This document shows positions 1 to 8,639 of a stretch of DNA of 64,000 bases, one piece after another (the first letter of the stretch is position 1; every line of letters starts with the position of its first letter). The notes beneath the pieces were generated by a model, which saw nothing but the letters and a program-made list of their open reading frames with translations, searched no databases and was not told the DNA's origin. The DNA comes from Catenulispora pinistramenti. GTDB taxonomy: Bacteria; Actinomycetota; Actinomycetes; Streptomycetales; Catenulisporaceae. Where the stretch lies: positions 1 through 64,000 of the forward strand of contig NZ_JAAFYZ010000030.1 of assembly GCF_018274385.1 (NCBI RefSeq), written 5' to 3'. The translations under genes were made by a program, and so were the position numbers.

Positions 1-126
1 CTCCCAGGCGTTCCCCATCACGCCCCCTCCCGACGGAAACGGCGCAGGAAACACCGACGAAGCAGCGGGGAAACGTGGGTCGGGCATCGTGGGGGCATCG
101 CGTCGCCGATCGAAGGGGGAACCCCG
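1..126. other. upstream region of the first gene
   Basis: No convincing gene lies here. A purine-rich stretch (AAGGGGGAA) sits a few bases before the ATG at 127 and can serve as its ribosome binding site. The neighbouring upstream gene is outside the window. Confidence 0.4.
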
Positions 127-1239
127 ATGAGCAGGAAGATCGTCGTCGTCGGCTGGGGGCCGGCGGCCCACCGTCTGGTCACCGGCCTGCTCGGCACGGA
201 TGCCGAGGTGGACGTCACCGTCTACGCCGGTGAGGGCGCCGTCGCGCACGACCGCTCCGCGCTGCCGAGCACGTTGGCCAGGAGTCGCGCGGGCCACGAA
301 GGCCACGCCGCTCACGAAGGCCACGCCGCTCACGAAGCGCCCGGGGCTCGGGACCGCGGGGACGTCGCGTTCGACACGACCGCGGCCGCCCTGCCGACGC
401 CGAACGACCCGCGGCTGGACCTGCGCGCCGGGGTCCGGGCCGTGGCCGTGGACCGGCTGCACCGACTGGTCCATGGCTCTGACCAGTGGGTGCAGCCCTA
501 CGACACGCTGGTGCTGGCCACCGGCGCCAATCCGGTGCTGCCGCCGATCAGGGGGCTGCGAACCGCTGACGGCCGGGACCTGCTGCCCGGCGTGCACTCG
601 GCACACAACGCCGCCGACTTCCACCGGCTGGCCGAGGCGGCGGCCCGCGGGGTCCACGCGGTCGTCATCGGCGGCAGCAGCACCGGGCTCGCGGTGGCGG
701 CGGCCCTGCGGATCTCCCGCGGCGACGACCCGCTGCACGTCGAGCTCGTCGACCAGACCCCGGCCACCCCCGAGATAACGCCGACCGACGCTTATCTGAC
801 GCTTCGGCGCACGGGAGTGATCGCCTACCAGGACTGCCGGGTCCGGGCCCTGGAATCAGGGTCCGCCGATGCCCTGACGGCGGTCACCCTCGCCGACGGG
901 CACCGGCTCAGCTGCGACCTGGCGGTCATCGCCTGCGGCACGGCCCCGAACACGGCGCTGGCGTGGACCTCGGGGCTGGCGGTGGCGCGCGGGATCGTCG
1001 TCGACGACACGCTGCGCAGTGTCTCCGACCCGCACATCCACGCCCTCGGAGCCTGTGCCGAGCACCGGCGGAGCTTGTCCGGGCGGCACGAGACGCTGCT
1101 GGCGCAGGCCGATGTGCTCGCCGGACGGCTCTCGGGGCTCGACCCGCAGCGGACCTACCGGGGACCGGTGCAGCGCGCGGCGAACGCCACGAGTGTCGTG
1201 GCCGAAGCCGAGGCGCTGCTCAGGGCCGCCACGGCCTGA
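127..1239 (+). CDS. FAD-dependent NAD(P)H oxidoreductase (nitrite-reductase/ferredoxin-reductase type)
   Basis: A 370-residue pyridine-nucleotide-disulphide-type flavoprotein. The N-terminus has a dinucleotide-binding strand followed by GWGPAAHRLV, as in the FAD domain of NirB-like and rubredoxin-reductase-like enzymes. LATGANP around residue 135 and a second Rossmann motif VVIGGSSTGLAVAAAL near residue 180 mark the NAD(P)H domain. A CGTAPN motif follows near residue 260. The substrate partner is unknown because the upstream context is cut off. An odd feature is an in-frame tandem repeat of HEGHAA at residues 57-71, a His-rich loop not usual for the family. ATG start with a purine-rich RBS. 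Family call good, specific function open. Confidence 0.75.
   Translation: MSRKIVVVGWGPAAHRLVTGLLGTDAEVDVTVYAGEGAVAHDRSALPSTLARSRAGHEGHAAHEGHAAHEAPGARDRGDVAFDTTAAALPTPNDPRLDLRAGVRAVAVDRLHRLVHGSDQWVQPYDTLVLATGANPVLPPIRGLRTADGRDLLPGVHSAHNAADFHRLAEAAARGVHAVVIGGSSTGLAVAAALRISRGDDPLHVELVDQTPATPEITPTDAYLTLRRTGVIAYQDCRVRALESGSADALTAVTLADGHRLSCDLAVIACGTAPNTALAWTSGLAVARGIVVDDTLRSVSDPHIHALGACAEHRRSLSGRHETLLAQADVLAGRLSGLDPQRTYRGPVQRAANATSVVAEAEALLRAATA
295..337 (+). repeat. 18-bp tandem repeat, about 2.4 copies
   Basis: The unit CACGAAGGCCACGCCGCT runs at 295-312 and 313-330 with a partial third copy to 337. It encodes the hexapeptide HEGHAA twice inside the FAD oxidoreductase. The unit length is a multiple of three, so copy-number change keeps the frame. 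Confidence 0.9.
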
Positions 1240-1293
1240 CCCGCCCGCACCACCACCCATCCAAGCCAGGGCCGGCCAACGGCGCCCGACCCT

Positions 1294-1332
1294 CGGTGGC
1301 GGTACCGGTGCACCTTGCCGGTACCGCCACCG
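1294..1332. terminator. hairpin after the oxidoreductase gene
   Basis: A perfect 15-bp stem: CGGTGGCGGTACCGG at 1294-1308 pairs with 1318-1332 across a 9-nt loop. It is followed by a short T-rich run (CTTTATT). It lies 55 bp after the stop at 1239 and is a good intrinsic terminator candidate. Confidence 0.7.
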
Positions 1333-1545
1333 CTTTATTGCCTGACGGCTCGTCGCCACAGCTCATTGGCGCAGCTCGTCGCCACCGCCACTTCAGCAGG
1401 ACGAAATCTCCGTGCCCTCACGAGGCCGAGTCGGCAGACTGTCCGGGTGGGAGATCAAGAATCGAATCCGGACGCCGGCGCGACACAGGATGCTGTCACG
1501 GCCGGGCAGGCGAGATCGGCGGACGCCACGCGCGAAGCCCGCCGC

Positions 1546-2319
1546 ATGTCGTTCAACTCCGATGCGCTGACCTACCGGCGCGGCCGACCGCCGTACCCGG
1601 ACGCGGTCTTCGATCTGCTGGCCGAGCGGTGCGGGCTGGGCCCCGGCACGCGGGTGCTGGAGATCGGCGCCGGAACCGGCCTGGCCACCGGGCCGTTGCT
1701 GGCGGCCGGCGCGCGGGTCCTCGCGGTCGAGCCCGGCGAGAGCCTGGCCGCGGTGCTCGCCGCGGAGCACGCCGGTGATCGGCTGGAGATCTCGGTGAGC
1801 GACTTCGAGACCGCGGACCTGCCGGGCGGATTCGACCTCGCGGCGGCGGCGACCGCGCTGCACTGGCTGGACCCGGCCACGTCGACGGCGAAGATCGGCG
1901 CCCAGGTGCGTCCGGGCGGCTGGCTGGCCGCGTGGTGGAACGAGTTCGGCGACGCCAAGCGGCCGACGCTGTTCCGCGACCGGCTCGACGAGGTCTACCA
2001 CGACCTGCTTCCGGGCGAGACCGGCTACCGGAACAGCCGCTCGCACGTGCTGGACACCGACCGGTGGCGCGGGCAGTTGACCGCCGGCGGCTACTTCGGT
2101 TCCGTCGAGGTCGAGATCATCGAGTGGCAGCAGATCCTGACCGCGCAGTCCGCGCGGGATCAGTGGTCCACGTTCCCGAACATCAAAGAACTCGATCCGC
2201 CGAGCCGTGAGGAGTTCCTGACCCGGCTCGGTTCGCTCGTCGACGAGCTCGGCGGGCAGGTCGCGGATCCGCGGCTGACTGTCGTCTACACCGCTCAGCG
2301 CGTCGAAGGCGCGCCGTGA
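1546..2319 (+). CDS. class I SAM-dependent methyltransferase
   Basis: A 257-residue methyltransferase of the Methyltransf_11/25 type. I start it at ATG 1546 because the family's N-terminal pattern (F-D-x-L-T-Y-x-x-G-R-P-x-Y-P) begins immediately; upstream in-frame codons look non-coding. Motif I is VLEIGAGTGLATGPL near residue 38 and the acidic end of strand 2 is AVEPGE. A mid-domain ATALHWLDP motif and a Trp-rich C-terminal half are typical of the small-molecule methyltransferases of actinomycetes. Its stop is four bases from the convergent acyl-CoA ligase. The substrate cannot be read from the sequence. Confidence 0.8.
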   Translation: MSFNSDALTYRRGRPPYPDAVFDLLAERCGLGPGTRVLEIGAGTGLATGPLLAAGARVLAVEPGESLAAVLAAEHAGDRLEISVSDFETADLPGGFDLAAAATALHWLDPATSTAKIGAQVRPGGWLAAWWNEFGDAKRPTLFRDRLDEVYHDLLPGETGYRNSRSHVLDTDRWRGQLTAGGYFGSVEVEIIEWQQILTAQSARDQWSTFPNIKELDPPSREEFLTRLGSLVDELGGQVADPRLTVVYTAQRVEGAP

Positions 2320-2323
2320 CCGC

Positions 2324-3862
2324 TCAGCTCCGGAACCGCGCCACCAAATCCCGCTTGATCACCTTCCCGGTCGGATTCCGCGGCAGCCCTTCGACCACTT
2401 CCAGTTGCTCCGGCAGCTTGTGCGTGGTCAGCCCCGCGCCCTTGAGGAACGCGACCATCTCCGCGAACTCCAACGCCTGCGCGCCGTCCGCGCCGACCAC
2501 GACGGCGCACACCCGCTCCCCGCGGTCGGCGTCCGGCAGGCCGACCACCGCGACGTCGGCCACCCTCGGGTGGGTGAACAGCAGGTCTTCGATCTCCTTC
2601 GCGGAGATGTTCTCGCCCTTGCGGATGATGATGTCCTTCAGCCGTCCGGTGATCCGCACGAAACCCTCGGCGTCGACCGTGCCGAGGTCGCCGGTCCGGA
2701 AGTAGCCGTCGGCATCGAACGCGTCGGCGTCCAGGGCCGCATCGACATAGCCGAGCATCAGCTGCGGCGCCTTGGCCCGCAACTCGCCTTCCTCACCCGG
2801 CTCGGCGGCCTTGCCTTCCAGCGTCACCACCCGCAGTTCGACGCCGGACATCGGGCGGCCCTCGGAGTCCTCGAGCGCCGACTGCGGATCGTGGACGGTC
2901 GACATGGTCAGGATCGGCGCCTCGGTCAGGCCCCAGCCGGCTATCACGCCCAGACCGCCGACCTCGTCGCGGATCTGGGCGTGCAGGGTGGCCGGTCGCG
3001 GTGCGCCGCCGCCGTTGCAGAGCCGGAAGGAGGGGAAGGCCCGCCGGCCCGGGTGTGTTTTCACGAACTCGCGCTGGGCCTTCAGGTACGCCAGGTGGAA
3101 CGGTGTCCCCGAGCCGCCGAGCGTCACCTTCTCCCGACCGAACAGGTCGACGGCCGCCGCCGGGTCGAAGCGGTCCAGCAGGACGTTCGACAGGCCGGCC
3201 ATCAAGGAGGAGGCCAGCCAGATGGGGCCCGCGACGTGGGTCAGCGGGAACGCCATGCCGTTGATGTCCTCGCCGGTCAGCGCCAGGCACTCGTGCATCC
3301 CGCGCGCCGCCGCGAGGATCGCCGTGTCGGTGTGGCGGGCGCCTTTGGGGTCGGCGGTGGTGCCCGAGCTGTAGAAGTACCAGCGGAGCTCGCGTTCACC
3401 AGGGGCCTGATACGGGGGCAGGACCGCCGGATCGCCTTCCGGGAGCGATCGATCGGCTGCGATGTGCCGGGTCCCGGTTCCCTCGGTGAGCCGCGCGATC
3501 ATCGCCGCGAAGTCGAAGCCGCCGAATTCCGAGGGTGTGATCACCACTTCCGGGGCGATCTGCCGGACGATGAACCCCACCTCGCGGTCGCGGTAGATCG
3601 GGATGATCGGGTTCTGGATCGCGCCCAGCCGGCTCAGCGCGGCCATCAGGACGTAGCCGACGTTCCAGGTCGGGAGTTGCCAGGACACGACGGTGCCGGT
3701 GCGCACTCCATGGTCGTGCAGTCCGGCGGCCGTGCGCAGGGCGGCGTCGCGGAACTCGCCGTTCGTCATCCGCGACCCGCCGGAGTCCACCAACAGCTCG
3801 CGCCCGGGATCGGATTCGGCACGCCGCTCGATCAGCTCCCACAGACTCCCGGCGTCCAGCAT
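2324..3862 (-). CDS. acyl-CoA synthetase (AMP-forming, class I adenylate-forming)
   Basis: A 512-residue ANL-superfamily ligase that activates a carboxylic acid to its CoA thioester through an acyl-adenylate. Visible motifs are the P-loop SSGTTADPKG (residues 165-174), GWGLTEAP, YFRTGDLG, the hinge GRLKDIIIRKGENIS and the C-terminal catalytic-lysine region NPTGKVIKRDL. GGAGG lies seven bases before the ATG. A perfect CTGAC-N5-GTCAG site (3884-3898) lies 21 bp upstream of the start. It is divergent from the LLM monooxygenase at 4061, which has its own copy of the site. The acid substrate is unknown; I infer the entry step of the TetR-controlled catabolic regulon. Confidence 0.85.
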   Translation of the reverse strand: MLDAGSLWELIERRAESDPGRELLVDSGGSRMTNGEFRDAALRTAAGLHDHGVRTGTVVSWQLPTWNVGYVLMAALSRLGAIQNPIIPIYRDREVGFIVRQIAPEVVITPSEFGGFDFAAMIARLTEGTGTRHIAADRSLPEGDPAVLPPYQAPGERELRWYFYSSGTTADPKGARHTDTAILAAARGMHECLALTGEDINGMAFPLTHVAGPIWLASSLMAGLSNVLLDRFDPAAAVDLFGREKVTLGGSGTPFHLAYLKAQREFVKTHPGRRAFPSFRLCNGGGAPRPATLHAQIRDEVGGLGVIAGWGLTEAPILTMSTVHDPQSALEDSEGRPMSGVELRVVTLEGKAAEPGEEGELRAKAPQLMLGYVDAALDADAFDADGYFRTGDLGTVDAEGFVRITGRLKDIIIRKGENISAKEIEDLLFTHPRVADVAVVGLPDADRGERVCAVVVGADGAQALEFAEMVAFLKGAGLTTHKLPEQLEVVEGLPRNPTGKVIKRDLVARFRS

Positions 3863-3883
3863 CCCGCGGCCTCCAGATCGGAT

Positions 3884-3898
3884 CTGACGGTGGGTCAG
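3884..3898. promoter_or_regulatory. CTGAC-N5-GTCAG operator, acyl-CoA ligase side
   Basis: Perfect palindrome with spacer GGTGG, 21 bp upstream of the ligase start (3862, minus strand). Flanks extend the symmetry (ATCTGAC..GTCAGTT). Member of the family described under the findings. Confidence 0.8.
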
Positions 3899-3978
3899 TT
3901 CTACGCTGTTCTACTGCACGCCGCGATCAGGGGGAAGAGCCGTGCCCCTTGCGGCCGCAATGCCGATCAGTACGATAT

Positions 3979-3993
3979 CTGACGGTGCGTCAG
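3979..3993. promoter_or_regulatory. CTGAC-N5-GTCAG operator, LLM oxidoreductase side
   Basis: Perfect palindrome with spacer GGTGC and extended flanks (TATCTGAC..GTCAGATC), 67 bp upstream of the GTG start at 4061. The 198-bp divergent intergenic region thus holds two sites, one per gene. Confidence 0.8.
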
Positions 3994-4060
3994 ATCGCGG
4001 CTCTGCTCTTGCCCGCGCCCTCCCGCGCTCAATGAACCGACGACGAGCAAGGAGCCCACC

Positions 4061-5179
4061 GTGGAGTTCGGCCTCTTCAACAGCCTCTACGTACCGAAGA
4101 ACCACCCCGGGATAACGGAAGCCTCGCGGCTCCGCGACGAGATCGAGCTGGTCAAGGCCGCCGACCGGGCCGGCTTCAAGTACACCTGGGCCACCGAGCA
4201 CCACTTCCTCGACGAGTACTCGCACCTGTCCGCCAACGAGGCCTTCCTGGGTTACCTGGCCGCCGCCACCGAGCGGATCCACGTCGGCTCCGGCATCTTC
4301 AACATCACCCCGCCGGTCAGCCACCCGGCCCGGGTCGCCGAGAAGGTCGCGGTGCTGGACCACCTGTCCGGCGGCCGGTTCGAGTTCGGCGTCGGGCGCG
4401 GCTCCTCGACCACCGAGACCAAGGGCTTCGGCATCGAGGACTCCGACCTGACCCGGGAGATGGTCGACGAGACGCTGCCGCAGATCGTGCGGATGTGGAA
4501 GGAGACCGACTACTCCTACGACGGCCGCTTCTTCTCGATGCCGCGGCGCAACGTCCTCCCCAAGCCGCTGACCGACCCGCACCCGCCGCTGTGGGTCGCG
4601 GCCGGCTCGCCGGGCACCTTCAAGAAGGCGGCCGAGATGGGCATCGGCGTGCTCTGTTTCGCCCAGGCCTCGATGGACGACCTGGGCAAGCTGATCGCCA
4701 TCTACAAGGAGGAGATCGAGCGCTGCGAGAACCCGGTCGGCGGCTACATCAACAACAACGTCATGGTCACCTCGCAGCTGATGTGCCTGGAGGACGGCCA
4801 GCGGGCGCGCGAGGTGGCAGCGACGATGGGCTCCGGCTACCACCAGAGCCTGCTGTGGAAGTACCTGGACACCTTCCCCCGCCCGCAGTGGGTCAACGAC
4901 CTCGGCGGCACGATCCCGGAGATGGACCGGGCGACCATCGACGCGGTGATCGAGGCCAAGGCGATGTGCATCGGCACCCCGGACGAGGTCTGCGAAGCGG
5001 TCGCGGCGGTCCAGGCGATCGGCGCCGACCAGCTGGTCTTCGGGATGCTGTCGACGGCGATGCCGATCGAGGCGGCGATCGAGTCGGTCCAGACCTTCGG
5101 GCGCGAGGTGCTGCCCCGGTTCGACACCGATCCGGTGCACTCCACGACGCGGCAGCGCGAGGCGCAGTTGGGGAGCTGA
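4061..5179 (+). CDS. LLM-class flavin/F420-dependent oxidoreductase
   Basis: A 372-residue bacterial-luciferase-like (LLM) TIM-barrel protein that would use FMN or F420. The N-terminal half has the family pattern [19 protein letters not shown], a TERIHVGSGI strand and the GGRFEFGVGRG loop. The GTG start is supported by AAGGAG seven bases upstream. It is a close paralogue of the gene at 38985-40112, sharing [11 protein letters not shown] and the [16 protein letters not shown] region, so the pair arose by duplication. It is controlled by the operator at 3979. The stop is 12 bp from the convergent cysteine hydrolase. The exact cofactor and substrate cannot be read; hydroxylation or oxidation of the regulon's substrate is inferred. 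Confidence 0.85.
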   Translation: MEFGLFNSLYVPKNHPGITEASRLRDEIELVKAADRAGFKYTWATEHHFLDEYSHLSANEAFLGYLAAATERIHVGSGIFNITPPVSHPARVAEKVAVLDHLSGGRFEFGVGRGSSTTETKGFGIEDSDLTREMVDETLPQIVRMWKETDYSYDGRFFSMPRRNVLPKPLTDPHPPLWVAAGSPGTFKKAAEMGIGVLCFAQASMDDLGKLIAIYKEEIERCENPVGGYINNNVMVTSQLMCLEDGQRAREVAATMGSGYHQSLLWKYLDTFPRPQWVNDLGGTIPEMDRATIDAVIEAKAMCIGTPDEVCEAVAAVQAIGADQLVFGMLSTAMPIEAAIESVQTFGREVLPRFDTDPVHSTTRQREAQLGS

Positions 5180-5191
5180 GGAGCTGAGATC

Positions 5192-5824
5192 TCACCTGCT
5201 CCAGGCCGCGGCGAGATCGGTGCTGGTCGTCAGCACGGCCAGCACCCTGAGGGTGTTCTCGATCACCGACTCGGCGTAGGCGGCCGGCACCCCGGCCACC
5301 GCGTCGCGCGGCAGGACCACGTCGAAGCCGGCGTTGACCGCGTCCATCACCAGGTTGGTGATGGCGACGTTGACCGAGACGCCGACCGGGATCACCGTGC
5401 GGGTGCCCAGATTGCGCAGGACGGCGGCCAGGCCGGAGTCGTACATGGGACCCAGGCCGTGGTAGCGCGGCAGTTCGAGGTCTGTGTCCAGCAGGCCGAT
5501 CTCGTCGATGACCGCGGCGGCCTTCGAACCGGGCAGCAGGTCTTGGACGTCTTCGCGCCGGGCCGAGCGCAGCGCCGCGGCGAACAGGCCCGCGTTGGTG
5601 TTCGCGCCGCGGGTGTCCGCTCGGCGGTAGACGGTGGCGTGGATCACCGGGACGCCGGCCGCACGGGCGGCGTCCACGACCCGGGCCATAGCCGGGATGT
5701 GCGGACGGGCCACGTCGGCGAGTTGGGGGAACAGCGCGGACGGGCCCAGGACGCCGTTCTGCAGCTCGGAGGTGACCACGGCGCAGCGGGACGGCTCAAG
5801 CATCGCGAACACATCGACCGGCAT
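5192..5824 (-). CDS. isochorismatase-like cysteine hydrolase
   Basis: A 210-residue isochorismatase/nicotinamidase-fold hydrolase. I start at ATG 5824; an upstream extension would run through two operator sites and into the divergent gene. The fold's first strand (CAVVTSELQNGVLG) carries the position of the catalytic acid, but with Glu rather than the usual Asp. The usual catalytic Cys is not evident in VIPVGVSVNVAITNLVMDAVNAGF, where a Ser-Val-Asn replaces the common GVxTxxCV. It may therefore be a non-canonical or inactive member. An operator at 5839 lies 15 bp upstream. Family call is good, activity uncertain. Confidence 0.75.
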   Translation of the reverse strand: MPVDVFAMLEPSRCAVVTSELQNGVLGPSALFPQLADVARPHIPAMARVVDAARAAGVPVIHATVYRRADTRGANTNAGLFAAALRSARREDVQDLLPGSKAAAVIDEIGLLDTDLELPRYHGLGPMYDSGLAAVLRNLGTRTVIPVGVSVNVAITNLVMDAVNAGFDVVLPRDAVAGVPAAYAESVIENTLRVLAVLTTSTDLAAAWSR

Positions 5825-5838
5825 GCCGCGCACAGTAA

Positions 5839-5853
5839 CTGACACGGAGTCAG
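5839..5853. promoter_or_regulatory. CTGAC-N5-GTCAG operator, cysteine hydrolase side
   Basis: Perfect palindrome with spacer ACGGA, 15 bp upstream of the start at 5824 (minus strand), where a bound repressor would block transcription or initiation. Confidence 0.75.
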
Positions 5854-5899
5854 AACGGGAGTGGGCCTTGTGGCCCGCGATCCGCGGCAATACGCTCAC

Positions 5900-5914
5900 C
5901 TGACGGACCGTCAG
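5900..5914. promoter_or_regulatory. CTGAC-N5-GTCAG operator, acyl-CoA dehydrogenase side
   Basis: Perfect palindrome with spacer GGACC, 42 bp upstream of the TTG start at 5956. Second site of the divergent 5825-5955 region; centres are 61 bp apart. Confidence 0.8.
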
Positions 5915-5955
5915 ATTACTACGGAAGCCCGCCCGGAGCCCGACAGGAGCCCGCC

Positions 5956-7185
5956 TTGCAGCTGCGTGACACACCGGCCCAACAGCGGTTCCGCGAAGAG
6001 CTGCGGGCCTGGCTGCGCGCGGTCCTGCCGACCCTGGACCCGCAGCCGTCGCAGGACGACTGGCCGGCGCGCAGGTCTTACGACTCGCACTGGCAGGCGC
6101 TGCTGCACCAGGCCGGGTACGCCGGGCTGAACTGGCCGGCCGAGTACGGCGGGCGCGGCGCGACCCCGACCGAGCACCTGATCTTCCTGGAGGAGTCCGA
6201 GCTGGCCGGCGCGCCCTACGTCGGGGTGAACTTCGTCGGCCTGCTGCACGCCGGCCCGACGCTGATCGCCGAGGCCGGTCCGGAGCAACGCGAGCGGCAC
6301 ATCCCGGCGATCCTGCGCGGTGATGAGATCTGGTGCCAGGGCTTCTCCGAACCGGACGCCGGCTCGGACCTGGCCGCGCTGCGGACCCGGGCGGTGCTCG
6401 ACGGCGGCGGTGACGACTACGTCGTCAACGGCCGCAAGATCTGGACCTCGCACGCCGAGGTCGCGGACTTCTGCGAACTGCTGGTGCGCACCGGCCCGCC
6501 GGACGGCCCGAAACACCAGGGCATCACCTGGCTGATCATGCCGATGGACGCCCCCGGCCTCACCCTGCGCCCGCTGATGACCGCCGGCGGCTCGACCGAG
6601 TTCTCCGAGATGATCCTGGAGGACGTGCGGATCCCGGTGGCGAACCGGGTCGGCGAAGAAGGCGACGGCTGGCGGATCGCGATGGTGACCTTCGCCTTCG
6701 AACGCGGCACCGGGTTCGTCGCCGAAGTGGTCTGGGCCCGGCGGCGGCTGCTGGAGATCGCCGCGCTGGCCCGGGAGAACGCGACCTGGGAGGACTCTGA
6801 GATCCGCCGCCGGATCGCCCGGCTGGCGGCCGAGTTCGACGCCCTGTGGGCCCTGGTGAAGCGGAACGTCTCAGAGGCCGAGCATTCAGCCGATGGCATC
6901 CCCGGCCCTGGTTCCTCAGTTTTCAAGTTGAGGTTTTCCGAAGCCCGGCAACACCTGGACGATCTGCACGCCGAAGTCCGCGGCCGGGACTCCCTGGCCT
7001 TCGACGACGACCTGTGCACCTACGACGGCGAGCCCGGCTACGAACGTCTCAGGTCCCTGGCATACACCATCGCCGCGGGGACGTCGCAGGTCCAGCGCAA
7101 CATCATCGGCGAGCGGATCCTCGGCCTGCCCAAGGAGCCCAGGGAGCCCTCGGCGTCCGGCGCGGCGAAGGGGGGCGGGCGGTAA
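5956..7185 (+). CDS. acyl-CoA dehydrogenase, first subunit of a tandem pair
   Basis: A 409-residue acyl-CoA dehydrogenase. The TTG start is chosen because AGGAG lies at the right distance (5945-5949) and the family N-terminus begins there. Visible are WPAEYGGRG, the FAD-binding block WCQGFSEPDAGSDLAALRT, the GRKIWTSHA strand and the C-terminal AAGTSQVQRNIIGERILGLP. The residue before GTS is Ala where classical enzymes carry the catalytic Glu (EGT). This Ala is common in long actinobacterial FadE proteins of the sterol type that work as heterotetramers. The next dehydrogenase overlaps by one base (TAATG), so the two are surely co-translated. Oxidation of a bulky acyl-CoA is inferred. Confidence 0.87.
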   Translation: MQLRDTPAQQRFREELRAWLRAVLPTLDPQPSQDDWPARRSYDSHWQALLHQAGYAGLNWPAEYGGRGATPTEHLIFLEESELAGAPYVGVNFVGLLHAGPTLIAEAGPEQRERHIPAILRGDEIWCQGFSEPDAGSDLAALRTRAVLDGGGDDYVVNGRKIWTSHAEVADFCELLVRTGPPDGPKHQGITWLIMPMDAPGLTLRPLMTAGGSTEFSEMILEDVRIPVANRVGEEGDGWRIAMVTFAFERGTGFVAEVVWARRRLLEIAALARENATWEDSEIRRRIARLAAEFDALWALVKRNVSEAEHSADGIPGPGSSVFKLRFSEARQHLDDLHAEVRGRDSLAFDDDLCTYDGEPGYERLRSLAYTIAAGTSQVQRNIIGERILGLPKEPREPSASGAAKGGGR

Positions 7186-8216
7186 TGGACTTCCGACCTA
7201 CACAGGACCAGCTGGCACTGGCCGGCGCGGTGCGCGACGTGCTGGGCAAGCACCCCGCGCCGGGTACTCCCGGCGAGGACGGGCCGGAGCCCGGCGTGGG
7301 CGGCGTGGACGGGGCGCTGTGGCGCGATCTGGCCGAGCTGGGGATCTTCGGCGTGCGGGTACCGGAGGCCGACGGCGGGCTGGGCCTGGGCCACCCCGAA
7401 TCAGTGCACGTTTTCGAGGAGCTGGGCCGCTCGCTGGCCACCGGCCCGTTCACCGCGACCGCGCTGGCCGCGACCCTGCTGCCGGAATACGCGGCCGGCC
7501 GGCACCGGGTCGGGCTGGGCGACCTGACCGGCGGCGCGCCGCAATTGCTGGAACACCTCGACGCCCTGGACGCGCTGCTGGTCGTCGAGATCGTGGACGG
7601 CGAGTCCCCGGGCGCCGCCGGGCGCAGCCAGGTGCTCCGGGTCGAACCGATCGAGCTGCGCGCCGACGCCGTTCCCCACCCTGTGGATCCCCGCGTCCCG
7701 CTGCACCGCCTGCGGCAGAAGCCGCTGCGCGGGGAGATCGTGGGCGATTCCGGGACCGCCGACACGCTGCTGCGCGAGGGCGCCCTGCTCACCGCGGCCT
7801 ACCAGGTCGGCATCGCGGCGGTGCTGACCGAGCGCGCCGTCGCCTACGCCAAGCAGCGCACCCAGTTCGGCCGGGCCATCGGCTCGTTCCAGGCGGTCAA
7901 GCACCTGTGCGCGGACATGTTCGCGCGCGCCGAGCTGGCCCGGGCCGCCGTGCACTCGGCCGCGGTGCTGCTGGCCGACGAGGCGGCCGGACACGACGGC
8001 GCGGACCTGCCGGCCGCGGCGGCCGCGGTGTCGGCGGCCAAGCTGCTCGCCGACGACGCCGCGGTGGCGAACGCGCGGGCGGCGATCCAGGTGCACGGCG
8101 GCATGGGATGCACCTGGGAGATGGGTCTGCACTTCTACCTCAAGCGAGCCTGGGCCCTGTCTCTGGCCTACGGCCGGGCCGCGGACCACGCGGACCTGAT
8201 TTCTGAATCCCTGTAA
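7185..8216 (+). CDS. acyl-CoA dehydrogenase, second subunit of a tandem pair
   Basis: A 343-residue shorter dehydrogenase starting at the ATG that overlaps the preceding stop. The N-terminal helical domain opens MDFRPTQDQLALAGAVRDVL, and ELGIFGVRVPEADGGLGLG follows. The C-terminal domain has AYAKQRTQFGRAIGSFQAVKH, with the FAD-contacting R-x3-F-x7-Q pattern, then IQVHGGMGCTWEMGLHFYLKRA. It is shorter in the middle than a stand-alone enzyme. A long-plus-short pair of neighbouring FadE genes is the arrangement of the alpha2-beta2 dehydrogenases of mycobacterial cholesterol breakdown, which is the basis for inferring a heterotetramer. Confidence 0.85.
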   Translation: MDFRPTQDQLALAGAVRDVLGKHPAPGTPGEDGPEPGVGGVDGALWRDLAELGIFGVRVPEADGGLGLGHPESVHVFEELGRSLATGPFTATALAATLLPEYAAGRHRVGLGDLTGGAPQLLEHLDALDALLVVEIVDGESPGAAGRSQVLRVEPIELRADAVPHPVDPRVPLHRLRQKPLRGEIVGDSGTADTLLREGALLTAAYQVGIAAVLTERAVAYAKQRTQFGRAIGSFQAVKHLCADMFARAELARAAVHSAAVLLADEAAGHDGADLPAAAAAVSAAKLLADDAAVANARAAIQVHGGMGCTWEMGLHFYLKRAWALSLAYGRAADHADLISESL

Positions 8217-8639
8217 GGGAAATCCCACGCGCACCGGGGGCGTCGCGGCGGCGCGCCAGCGGTCCGGGCGAGGACGTGTCATCTCCGCCACACTCAGGCG
8301 TTGATTGATGGCGAATATTGACACCCCGCAACGCTGCGCCTATACCTGGATCCCTAGCGTAATCATGGCGAACCCCCAGCTCAGCAGGTCGCCGACGGCC
8401 CGAAAGGGTACGATTCGAGCAGGTGAGAGCCTGCTCGGCGGCGGTGCCAGGGCCCTGCGACCGACCGTTGCCAACCCCCCGGGAATCCACAGGACTACAT
8501 CGGCCGCGACTGGTTACAACTGAATCAGAGTTCTCATTGCCACCATGGGAACGACCACACCGCCCGCCCAGAAGTATTAGTCCGCGCAATGCCACATAGC
8601 ACCACAGCGCTACCGAACAATCGGGAAAGAGCTCAGCCC
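8217..8639. other. intergenic region before the Tad-like genes
   Basis: About 420 bp with no credible gene; the short frames lack RBS and coding bias. It has patches lower in G+C than its surroundings (around 8300-8360 and 8510-8620) that probably hold the promoter of the downstream operon. I saw no clear hairpin and no CTGAC-N5-GTCAG site. Confidence 0.4.
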
